From NCBI GenBank assembly GCA_963696505.1, contig CAVOKN010000005.1:1-64000 (forward strand): 64,000 nucleotides of DNA, given 5' to 3'. Both the position numbers and the translations under genes were made by a program. The notes below the pieces were generated by a model, which saw only the letters and a program-made list of their open reading frames with translations, ran no database searches and was not told the DNA's origin. This document shows, in pieces, positions 1-6,621 of this stretch (its first letter is position 1; the number at the start of each line of letters is the position of its first letter). This stretch comes from CAVOKN01 sp963696505. GTDB lineage: Bacteria; Pseudomonadota; Gammaproteobacteria; Burkholderiales; Rhodocyclaceae.

Positions 1-20
1 GACTTTTCGACGGGGTCAGG

Positions 21-769
21 ATGGTGCGTCTGTGGTTGCGCGACGATCAGTTTGATCGGATAGCTGCGCTGTTGCCGGGCAAGGCCGGTGATCCGCGCAG
101 TGCGGCGGACAATCGTATGTTCGTCGAAGCGGTGCTGTGGCTGGCGCGTACGGGCAGTCCGTGGCGCGATCTGCCCACCGAATTCGGCGCCTGGAACAGC
201 GTCTATCAACGCTTTGCGCGATGGTCGCGGCGCGGTGTGTGGCATCATGTCTTCGCCGAACTGGCTCAGGATGCGGACTTCGAAGAGGTGTTCATCGACA
301 GCACCATTGTTCGTGCCCATCAACATGCCGCGGGTGCGCCCAAAGAAACGGCGATCAGGCGCTCGGGCGATCCCGCGGCGGACTGAGCACCAAGATTCAC
401 GCCCTGGTCGAGGGCCTGGGCTGCCCGGCGCGATTTCGACTGACCGGCGGCCAAGCCGGCGACAGCCCCGAAGCGATCCCGCTGCTGCAGGGCATCGATC
501 CAGACTGGCTTGGTGCCGACAAGGCCTACGACACCGACGCCATCCTCGATCACCTCGACGGCAACGCCATCCAGGCGGTCATTCCTTCGCGTAGCCATCG
601 TCTGGTGCGACGCCCTCTCGATGAACATCGTTACAAGAGCCGCAATCTGATCGAACGCTTCTTCTGCCGCATCAAGCAGTTCCGCCGTGTCGCCACCCGC
701 TACGACAAACTCAGCGAACGCTTCTCCGCCTTCATCGCTCTGGCTGCATCTGTCATATGGCTGGCCTGA
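21..769 (+). mobile_element. IS5-family (IS427-like) transposase, two overlapping frames
   Basis: Frame A (21-386) encodes the N-terminal part, with the typical opening on a WLRDDQFDRIAALLPG stretch and the first catalytic region (VFIDSTIVRAHQHAAG). The rest, starting GLSTKIHALVEG and continuing to DKAYD, RNLIERFFCRIKQFRR and the C-terminus, lies in the -1 frame and ends at 769. A -1 slip at CCCAAAG (339-345) would join them exactly where IS427-group transposases join, so this looks like programmed frameshifting, not damage. Flanking inverted repeats were not resolved. A 14-bp direct repeat (7-20 and 808-821) flanks it. Confidence 0.8.
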
Positions 770-772
770 ATG

Positions 773-2062
773 TCAACACACCCTAGGATGGGTCCGGAGA
801 CTAGCAGTCGACGGGGTCAGGCGGGAGCCTTCCGGGATGGAGAATATTCGGGATCGAAAGGTAACCCTGCGGGGGAGATTCGAGGGTAAGCGGAGCAAAA
901 TATTCTCCACGGGCCGAAGGGGGAACTGCGATAGATCAATGGGATAGGTGAGGGTTACGCCGCGGATTGTGATTCCGGTTGTCGTGGGTTCGAGTCCCAT
1001 CGTCCACCCCACTGATTTCACGGCGTTTCCCGCGCTGCCTCTCGCGGCGTCGCTGTCGGGCCGTGTGGCAAAATCGTGGGTAGCCGCCTGTCCCCACGGC
1101 AGCGCATCGGCGTAGGGCGCGACGTAGCCCGGCGCCAGGTGGGCGTAGCGCAGCACCATCGCGTAGCTGGCCCAGCCGCCCAACTTCTGCAGCACCTCCA
1201 GCGGCGTGCCGTTCTGCACGTGCCAGCTTGCCCAGGTGTGGCGCAGCCCGTGCCACAGGAAGCCTGGCCGTCCGATGCGCGCGCAGGTTGCCTGCCACGC
1301 CACCTGGGCCGGATTGGTGAGCGCCGCGCCGCGCCATGGGAAAACCCAGCGCAGGTGGGCGCCGCGCTGCATGTCGATGATGGCCAGCGCCGCGCCGTTG
1401 AGCGGGATGCCGAGCGGCTTGCCGGCCTTGGCCTGGTCGGAATGCACCCAGGCGATGCGCCGCGCGGCGTCGAGCTGAGACCACTGCAGGTGGGTGCAGT
1501 TGTGGCGCCGCACGCCGGTGGCGAGGCTGAAGGCGGCCATGAGGCCGATGTGCAGCGGCAGCTCGCGGCACAGGGCGCAGGCCTCGGCGGGGGTGAGCCA
1601 GTCGATACGGCCGGCGGGCTCGCGGGTGTAGGGGATCGCCGGCACCGAAGCGAGCCAGTCGCGCCGGCGGGCGTGGTGGAGCACGGCGCTGATGACGGCC
1701 AGGTGGCGGTTGCGGGTGCTGGGGCTGGCTGGGTGGCGGTCGCGGATGGCGCCGAGCAGGGCGGTGGTGATGCTTTCCAGCGCGCGGCCGGTGAGGTGCT
1801 GGGTGACCCAGCGCAGCCGCAGGCGGTCGTCGTCGGCGCTGCGCTTGTGCTGGGCGTGGGATTGCCACCAGTCGAGCGCGGCGGCGTCCCAGGTGATTAG
1901 CGGGCGTTCGCCGAGCTTGGTGGTGCGCCAAAGTTCAGCACGGCGGCGGTCGTGGTATTCCTGCGCCGCCTGGCGGTCGGTTGTGCCAGTGCTTTCGCGA
2001 GTGCGTCGGCCGCCGATCTGCCACTCGCACCACCAGATCGTGCCACGGCGGTAGAGCGGCAT
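773..2062 (-). CDS. int: Tyrosine recombinase / phage integrase
   Basis: A 429-residue site-specific recombinase. It has an N-terminal SAM-like binding domain and a catalytic domain with the Arg region (ATGVRRHNC), the H-x-x-R box (HGLRHTWASW) and the nucleophile region RYAHLAPGY, so all key residues appear present. The gene faces the tRNA-His fragment at 964-1011. Its frame runs straight through the complement of that repeat (giving the GWTMGLEPTTTG read-through common in tRNA-adjacent integrases) and stops in flanking DNA at 773. The last ~75 residues are therefore set by the integration site, not by the family. It overlaps the HTH gene upstream, a normal xis-int arrangement. Confidence 0.88.
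   Translation of the reverse strand: MPLYRRGTIWWCEWQIGGRRTRESTGTTDRQAAQEYHDRRRAELWRTTKLGERPLITWDAAALDWWQSHAQHKRSADDDRLRLRWVTQHLTGRALESITTALLGAIRDRHPASPSTRNRHLAVISAVLHHARRRDWLASVPAIPYTREPAGRIDWLTPAEACALCRELPLHIGLMAAFSLATGVRRHNCTHLQWSQLDAARRIAWVHSDQAKAGKPLGIPLNGAALAIIDMQRGAHLRWVFPWRGAALTNPAQVAWQATCARIGRPGFLWHGLRHTWASWHVQNGTPLEVLQKLGGWASYAMVLRYAHLAPGYVAPYADALPWGQAATHDFATRPDSDAARGSAGNAVKSVGWTMGLEPTTTGITIRGVTLTYPIDLSQFPLRPVENILLRLPSNLPRRVTFRSRIFSIPEGSRLTPSTASLRTHPRVC
808..821 (+). repeat. 14-bp direct repeat flanking the IS5-type gene
   Basis: TCGACGGGGTCAGG occurs at 7-20, just before the transposase start, and again at 808-821. It is longer than a normal IS5 target duplication, so its origin is unclear. 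Nearby, GGAGAATATT (839-848) and its complement (899-908) form the arms of an inverted repeat; no gene is seen between 770 and 963. Confidence 0.5.
964..1011 (+). repeat. Prophage attachment site: 3' part of tRNA-His
   Basis: These 48 bases are the 3' portion of a tRNA-His (GUG): most of the anticodon arm with TTGTGAT loop, variable loop, T arm (GGTTCGAGTCC) and acceptor strand ending in CCCA. The 5' half (acceptor, D arm) is absent upstream, so this is not a functional tRNA. An identical copy is at 6247-6294. Together they bracket the integrase-bearing element, as expected of tRNA-targeted integration. Confidence 0.9.
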
Positions 2063-2241
2063 GCCGCCTCCTCCCTGTTGTGGTATTTGCCGCGCAGCCA
2101 GTCTAGCAAATCGGCCTCGATGAACACCCAGCGCCGCCCCGGCTTGGCGGCCGGTACATCGCCCGCGCGCGCCATCGCTTCCAGCGTGTGCGGGTGCAGG
2201 TGCAGCAGGGCAGCGGCGGTGTCTAGGTCGAGGGTGGGCAT
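1897..2241 (-). CDS. Small helix-turn-helix protein, excisionase-like
   Basis: About 114 residues starting MPTLDLDTAAALLHL. The first 55 residues are a MerR/excisionase-type winged HTH (ALLHLHPHTLEAMARAGDVP, then GRRWVFIEADLLDWLRG), the fold used by recombination directionality factors and phage AlpA-like proteins. The C-terminal part is Ala/Arg rich and overlaps the start of the integrase in another frame, so translation may be coupled. I chose the ATG at 2241 because the residues upstream of it have no domain character. Role as an excisionase is inferred from fold and position next to int. Confidence 0.7.
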   Translation of the reverse strand: MPTLDLDTAAALLHLHPHTLEAMARAGDVPAAKPGRRWVFIEADLLDWLRGKYHNREEAACRSTAVARSGGASGRSAADALAKALAQPTARRRRNTTTAAVLNFGAPPSSANAR

Positions 2242-2284
2242 CGGCGGCGCGGCGTGGTCACGCCTCGTTATGACGCGCAGACAG

Positions 2285-2545
2285 TTAGCTGGCCTTCGGC
2301 GTGTGAAGGTCCGGGTTGTAGTGCGCGGGGATGTCCGCGCGGCCGGCCTTCCACCGCGCCAGCAAGCCCTCAATCAGCTCGCGCCCGTCCTTGCGGGCGC
2401 CGTTGCTCACGTACTGCGCTACGTTGTCATCAGCCTGGCACACCAGCACAAACATGCAGGGCTGGCCGGCCGCCAGTTCCAGCATCGCCTGCAGGCGCGC
2501 GGCAATGTCTTGCAGTTCCAGGCTTAACCGAACGCTGGGCGTCAC
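2285..2545 (-). CDS. Hypothetical phage-type protein, 86 aa
   Basis: An 86-residue acidic and helical protein starting at a GTG. It contains the stretch DGRELIEGLLARWKAGRAD, the kind of short regulatory protein found next to integrases in small integrative elements. No catalytic motif is visible. It lies between the HTH gene and another small gene on the same strand, so it probably belongs to the same early transcript. I do not recognise the family. Confidence 0.45.
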   Translation of the reverse strand: MTPSVRLSLELQDIAARLQAMLELAAGQPCMFVLVCQADDNVAQYVSNGARKDGRELIEGLLARWKAGRADIPAHYNPDLHTPKAS

Positions 2546-2644
2546 GCTAACACCTGGCGCGTCTTGGCCTCGCGGCGCTCGCGCTTCAGGCGGGAGCGGT
2601 GCGCGAGCGCGGTTCTCGCCGGGCTGGCGGTCCGACAGCCCGCT

Positions 2645-2851
2645 TTAGTGGCGCTCGTCGGGCGTGCCTTGCATGGCCGACTGCATCCGCAGCATGTCTT
2701 GCTGCTGCGCCGCAGCGGCCTCAATCTTGTCCATCATCGCCCGGAAATCCCGTACGCCATCAATGGCTTCTCTCATCATCCTCATGTCTTGCACTCCAAG
2801 GTTGTGCCGGTTTTCGTAGGGGCCGGCTAACCCTTCGCTGATTTCGTCCAT
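2645..2851 (-). CDS. Hypothetical small protein, 68 aa
   Basis: A 68-residue protein (MDEISEGLAGPYENRHNL start) with a Met- and Gln-rich helical second half that could form a coiled coil. An AGGA-type ribosome site lies 8 bases before the ATG. It is transcribed away from hicAB, from the same intergenic region. Function unknown. Between its end (2645) and the next gene (2545) about 100 bases encode a basic stretch in a frame without a credible start. Confidence 0.4.
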   Translation of the reverse strand: MDEISEGLAGPYENRHNLGVQDMRMMREAIDGVRDFRAMMDKIEAAAAQQQDMLRMQSAMQGTPDERH

Positions 2852-2886
2852 CGCTCGATCCTGTTAGACGCTGCACGCAACATTCC

Positions 2887-2930
2887 TGTTGTGTTTGTCT
2901 CTTGACAAACACAACAGAAGTGTTTAGTAT
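2887..2930 (+). promoter_or_regulatory. hicAB promoter with overlapping perfect palindrome
   Basis: A near-consensus sigma-70 promoter: TTGACA at 2902-2907, a 17-base spacer and TAGTAT at 2925-2930. The inverted repeat TGTTGTGTTTGTC (2887-2899) / GACAAACACAACA (2904-2916), 13-bp perfect arms with a 4-base centre, covers the -35 box. This is where an autorepressing HicB would bind. Confidence 0.8.
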
Positions 2931-2937
2931 TTGCTCC

Positions 2938-3117
2938 GTGAACTCGAAGCAGATGAAGAAGTGGCTGGAGCAACAGGGCGCGACTTTCGCGCCGGGCAAA
3001 GGCTCGCATCTGAAAGTGTTCCTGAACGGCCGTCAGTCCACGCTGCCGATGCACGGCAGCGCCGAATTGGGCAGGGGGCTGGAAGCCGCCATCAAACGCC
3101 AGCTTGGATTGAAGTAA
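2938..3117 (+). CDS. hicA: HicA-type toxin (mRNA interferase)
   Basis: A 59-residue HicA: the double-stranded RNA-binding-like fold with the conserved Gly-Ser-His segment (GKGSHLKVF), where His is the catalytic residue, and the C-terminal LPMHGSAELGRGLEAAIKRQ. The start is taken as GTG 2938, because an upstream ATG in frame lies inside the promoter. With the -10 box ending at 2930, transcription should begin at about 2937, so the message is probably leaderless; otherwise ATG 2953 is used. hicB follows nine bases after the stop. Confidence 0.85.
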   Translation: MNSKQMKKWLEQQGATFAPGKGSHLKVFLNGRQSTLPMHGSAELGRGLEAAIKRQLGLK

Positions 3118-3126
3118 GGAGGCCGC

Positions 3127-3540
3127 ATGTTCGACTACCCAGTGATCCTGACCCCCGATGATGGCGCCGTGCTGGTCAGCTTCCCCGATGTGCCCGAGGC
3201 CATCACCTTCGGCGCGGATGAAGACGAGGCGCTGTTGCAGGCGGTGGATGCGCTGGAAACCGCGCTGTCGTTCTACGTCGATGCGCGCCAGCCGCTGCCG
3301 CTGCCGTCCGCCGCCGAAGGGCGCCCGACGGTGCGCCCGAGCGCGCTGGAGTGCGCCAAGCTGGGGGTCTATCGGGCGATGACCGAGCAGGGCTTGCGCA
3401 AAACCGATCTGGCGCGCCGTCTGGGCTGGCATCTGCCGCAGGTGGATCGGCTGTTCGATCTGCACCATGCCTCGCGCTTCGATCAGATCGAGGCGGCCGC
3501 GCGCGCCCTGGGGCGGCGTATCGAGGTGCGGGTGGCGTAG
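3127..3540 (+). CDS. hicB: HicB-type antitoxin with HTH domain
   Basis: 137 residues. The N-terminal half (FDYPVILTPDDGAVLVSFPD, then GADEDEALLQAVDALETAL) is the partially degraded RNase H-like HicB fold that covers the toxin. The C-terminal half (GLRKTDLARRLGWHLPQVDRL) is an XRE-type helix-turn-helix. A strong AAGGAGG ribosome site sits 6-10 bases upstream of the ATG. The HTH predicts binding to the palindrome over the hicA promoter. The pair sits head-on against the remains of a tape-measure gene, showing it entered the element secondarily. Confidence 0.9.
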   Translation: MFDYPVILTPDDGAVLVSFPDVPEAITFGADEDEALLQAVDALETALSFYVDARQPLPLPSAAEGRPTVRPSALECAKLGVYRAMTEQGLRKTDLARRLGWHLPQVDRLFDLHHASRFDQIEAAARALGRRIEVRVA

Positions 3541-4407
3541 CGTCACGGCGCCGCCTTCAGCCGCCACACGATCCGCGCGGGCAGCTCGGCTGGCGCGGTT
3601 GGTAACCAGGCCGCGCACGCTTTCGTCGAGACCCCCGGCCTGAGTCTTGGCTTCGAGCAGGGCATTGGTGGCATCGAGCAGGACCGGGGTGAGCTGGGCG
3701 CCGAACTGCTGCGCCAGTCCGCGCGCGTTGGCCTGGAGCCGGGCGAGGTTGTCGTTGATTTCGTCGGCCGCGGCGGCGGTCTGGGCGGTGACCACCAGGC
3801 CAAGACGCTGTGCCTCTTGCATCAGCCGGGCAATGCCATCGCGGCCCTGGTTGAGAAAGGGGATCAGTTCGAGGCCGGAGCGGCCGAACAGCTTGACCGC
3901 CAGGGCAGCCTTGGTGGCGGAGTCGGGCAGCGCCGCGAAGCGCTCGGCCAGGCCAAGCAGTACGTCCTGCAGCGGCGCACCGGCATCGATGTCGAGTTCG
4001 GCGAACAGGGCCGCCACTTCTTTCGATCCGGCGCGCGCCGCGAACATCTGCCCGGACAGGTTCTTCAGGCCGGTGGTGAGGGCTTCGATGCTGTTGTCGG
4101 AGATTTCGGCAGCGAACTTCAGCGCCGACAGGGCTTCGACGCTGATGCCGGTCTGCTGGGCCAGCCGCCCCATGGCCTCGGCGCTGTCGATGGTTACCTG
4201 CTTGAAGCGCTGGAAGCCGGCGGCGGCGGTCTGGATCACCTGCATTGCCTGGTTGAAGCGCAACGCAGCGACGGTAAACGTGCCGAAGACGCTTTGCAGG
4301 CGGCCGACGGCGGTGGTGAGGATGCCCAGGCTGGTCTGCACCGACCGCGCGGCGGCGCCAAATTCGTCACGACCGACGATGCGGATTTCGGTGAGGTTGG
4401 TGGCCAT
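3541..4407 (-). pseudogene. Phage tail tape-measure protein, N-terminal fragment
   Basis: About 285 residues beginning MATNLTEIRIVGRDEFGAAA are typical of the tail tape-measure N-terminus: Ala-rich helices, a GISVEALSALKFAAE segment and a SGLELIPFLNQGRDGI segment. Family members are usually many hundreds of residues longer. Here recognisable sequence stops near 3545 where hicB begins on the other strand, although the frame stays open to 2827 through antisense of hicAB. No other tail or capsid genes remain, so this is a remnant. Confidence 0.75.
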
Positions 4408-4453
4408 GGTCTAGAATCGCCTCACGAGGTTACGATGAGCGAATTGGCTGGGC

Positions 4454-4651
4454 GTGCTGGCGGCGGCGTTGATGTTGGGGCTGTACTTCTTGCCCACGCT
4501 GTACTCGGCGGTGGCCAGGAAGCAGCGCAATTTCGGTTTTGCCGCGGTGTTCCTCATCAATGCGTTCCTCGGCTGGACGGGGGTCGGCTGGGTCGTGGCG
4601 GCGTTCCTGGCGGAGAGCCTGCCCGACGGGCGGCCCGACGGCTGGGTCTAG
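4454..4651 (+). CDS. Superinfection immunity-like small membrane protein
   Basis: 65 residues, two predicted membrane helices: LAAALMLGLYFLPTLYSAV, then a short polar turn (ARKQRNFG) and AVFLINAFLGWTGVGWVVAA. The YFLPT, FLINAFLGWTGVGW pattern matches the T4 Imm-type superinfection immunity family, which blocks DNA entry of related phages at the inner membrane. The GTG at 4454 is the first usable start; an in-frame stop lies at 4436. It is encoded opposite to the tape-measure fragment, so it may have its own promoter. Probably still functional. Confidence 0.7.
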   Translation: MLAAALMLGLYFLPTLYSAVARKQRNFGFAAVFLINAFLGWTGVGWVVAAFLAESLPDGRPDGWV

Positions 4652-4672
4652 TCGTCCAGCGGTTTTCATGCC

Positions 4673-5026
4673 TCACCCCGCCAGCAGGTGCCGCGCCATT
4701 GCCACGATCGCCTCGAAGGAGGTATCGAGCGCCCGCTCGGAAAGCAGCGTTCTGATGCGCTGCCAAGCCGTGTCCGAGCGCACCGCCGCAAGGAATTCGT
4801 GCCCGGCCCAGGTGAGCGCCGCGCCGTAACAGACGAAGCCGGTTCTGGGTTCGTCGCCATTGCACTTGCCGGTGACCAGCCCGGACTGAATGAGCAGCCA
4901 CAGGTGGTAATTCACCTCCTCGGCCGGCCACTGCGAAAACCGGTCGGCAAAATACCTGCCGGCCGTGTCTGGCGCGTCCTCGATGCGCACGAGAATCGTC
5001 CGGATCAGTTCCCAGTCACGTTTCAC
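4673..5026 (-). CDS. DUF2513 family protein
   Basis: 117 residues from GTG 5026 (VKRDWELIRTILVRIED). The family hallmark is this opening followed by a winged-helix-like middle (EEVNYHLWLLIQSGLV) and TWAGHEFLAAVRSDTAW. DUF2513 proteins are common in prophages and mobile islands; their role is unknown. Upstream residues in the same frame are antisense to the holin-like gene and are not part of the protein. Confidence 0.75.
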   Translation of the reverse strand: MKRDWELIRTILVRIEDAPDTAGRYFADRFSQWPAEEVNYHLWLLIQSGLVTGKCNGDEPRTGFVCYGAALTWAGHEFLAAVRSDTAWQRIRTLLSERALDTSFEAIVAMARHLLAG

Positions 5027-5057
5027 GTTCCAGTTCCTTGACCCACTGCCGCCATCC

Positions 5058-5554
5058 CTTTTCGTCGGCCTGCCCGAGCTCGCGCGTCTGTTCGGCAGCG
5101 GCTCCGAAGTCGCCGAGCGCAACCTCAAGGCGGCGGAAACCGCCGTGCGGATCGTCCAGGAAGCCACCGGTGCGCACAACGCGCAGGACGTGGCCGGGAA
5201 CGTATCGCCACCGACCCGATCGCGGTGCTCAGCGCCCGCCAGGCACTGCGCGAACGCTGGTATGAGCTGGAGGAAGTCGCCGGCGGCATCGCCGCCGCGC
5301 GCGACGCCAATGCCCCGCTACCGCCGCTGCCGCGCCTCGGCGTGCGCTTCCACGAGCTGCTCACCCTCCTCGTGGTCACCGGCGCCTACACCATCGGCGG
5401 CCTTTACTTGTTCACCGGCAGCCCGGCGCCGGAAATGGCTGCAGCCCTGGTCACTGCGCTGGTCATCAGCGCGCTGGGCGGCATCGTCGCCTACTGGTTC
5501 GGCAGCACCTCGGGCAGCGCGGTGAAAAGCGAACTGCTTGCCCGAAGACCGTAA
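5058..5554 (+). pseudogene. Holin-like membrane protein, frameshifted
   Basis: The first part (LARLFGSGSEVAERNLKAAE to ATGAHNAQD) is in one frame and the second (ERIATDPIAVLSARQALRER, then two membrane helices around LLTLLVVTGAYTIGG and ALVTALVISALGGIVAYWF, tail SGSAVKSELL) is in another. The switch falls near the GGCCGGG run at about 5190-5200. The tail pattern resembles phage holin-type proteins. A one-base change could be a real inactivating mutation or a sequencing error. No convincing start codon is visible. Confidence 0.55.
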
Positions 5555-6093
5555 TGCACACCTACATGCGGGTTGACGGCACGTTCTACGATACGTTCGA
5601 GGCCGAAAGCCCGGCTGACGAGACCCTGCCGCAGCGTCCGACGGATGCTCACCACTGGGATGGTCGCCGCTGGGTGTGGCGCGGCAGCAATGCGCGCGAG
5701 GTGATCCGCCGCGACGATGACCGCATCACCCTGACGCCCACGCAAGCGCAGGACATCGCGGAGCTGGTCGCGGAGACGCACGCGATCCAGGAATCGCACG
5801 GCAAGATCATCGCGGAACTGCGGATTCAGGTAGGCCAGATCGGCGCGGAAATCCAGGACCACCTGGTGAAAGCAGAGCCCCTGATGGAAGCGGTCGATGG
5901 CCTGCACGCGATCATCAAGGCCGGTGGCACCATCGCCAAAATTTTCAACGCCATTGCCGCGGTGCTGAAGCTGATCTGGCGTTTCGGGCTGCCGGCGATC
6001 GGCATCTATGGCGCGATCTGGGCCGTCGTGCACGGCGATGTGGGAGCGCTTCGCCGTGCGGTCAGTTTGATGTGGGGGCACCCTGCGCCGTAG
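5554..6093 (+). CDS. Hypothetical phage protein with C-terminal membrane helices
   Basis: 179 residues; its ATG (5554) overlaps the last base of the holin-like frame. The N-terminal 50 residues read like a tail or minor structural protein (HHWDGRRWVWRGS). Residues ~65-125 are helical and could be a coiled coil. The C-terminus has hydrophobic segments (IFNAIAAVLKLIW and LPAIGIYGAIWAVV). Position suggests a lysis or lysis-accessory role, but no known family is assigned. It is the last gene before the right attachment repeat. Confidence 0.55.
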   Translation: MHTYMRVDGTFYDTFEAESPADETLPQRPTDAHHWDGRRWVWRGSNAREVIRRDDDRITLTPTQAQDIAELVAETHAIQESHGKIIAELRIQVGQIGAEIQDHLVKAEPLMEAVDGLHAIIKAGGTIAKIFNAIAAVLKLIWRFGLPAIGIYGAIWAVVHGDVGALRRAVSLMWGHPAP

Positions 6094-6246
6094 GGCGGGC
6101 CGTGCCCGCCTGCTCCATCCATCCCTGAAATCATGTGGGAGAATCGTGCACCGCCGGTTTACGCTACCCCTACCCAGTGGCGTCTTTATCCACCGGACAG
6201 GACAATGTAATCGCTTGATACTCCTATGCTTTTCGACGGTTTTGCA

Positions 6247-6294
6247 GGATTGTGATTCCGGTTGTCGTGGGTTCGAGTCCCATCGTCCACCCCA
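6247..6294 (+). repeat. Right attachment site: second tRNA-His 3' fragment
   Basis: Identical over all 48 bases to 964-1011. The preceding bases again do not encode a D arm, so neither copy is a whole tRNA. The 5.3-kb interval between the copies is the integrated element. Confidence 0.9.
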
Positions 6295-6621
6295 TTTCCC
6301 TCTTCGCCCGTTCCGGGCAGATACGACCCGGACCAATCCCGAACAGCGGTTCATCGCGCCACCGACGGCATCCGTTCGGGCGTGCCGGCGCAAGTCGAAC
6401 CACTACCTTGGTCTGGAAGTCTTCCGAAGTGGTGCGATTGCATGCCCGGTCCATGATGTCCTGCCGGTATGCCGAGGGGCAGAACTAACGTGGTTTCCAG
6501 CGGTCCAGCAATGCTCGATCAATCGTCGGAACTGAGTTGCCGCCATGAAGGCTGATTCCCTGGGTATTTGTGCCGCGGCGTGCTGCGCGCTTGTCGGTCC
6601 GGGCTCGGAGGGGGGCATGCC
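6295..6621. other. Intergenic stretch without a recognisable gene
   Basis: About 330 bases between the right attachment repeat and the YbbP-like gene. Open frames here are short and read the complement of the tRNA fragment. I see no gene. A GGAGG ribosome site precedes the ATG at 6622. Confidence 0.5.

Noticed and set aside
964..1011. Functional tRNA-His
   Set aside because: The acceptor 5' strand and D arm are missing at both repeat copies, so neither can fold as a tRNA.
2827..3540. Continuation of the tape-measure frame
   Set aside because: This part is the complement of hicAB and shows no tape-measure pattern; I treat the gene as truncated near 3541.
6224..6454. Small minus-strand protein across the right attachment repeat
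   Set aside because: Its only familiar stretch, GWTMGLEPTTTG, is the translated complement of tRNA-His.
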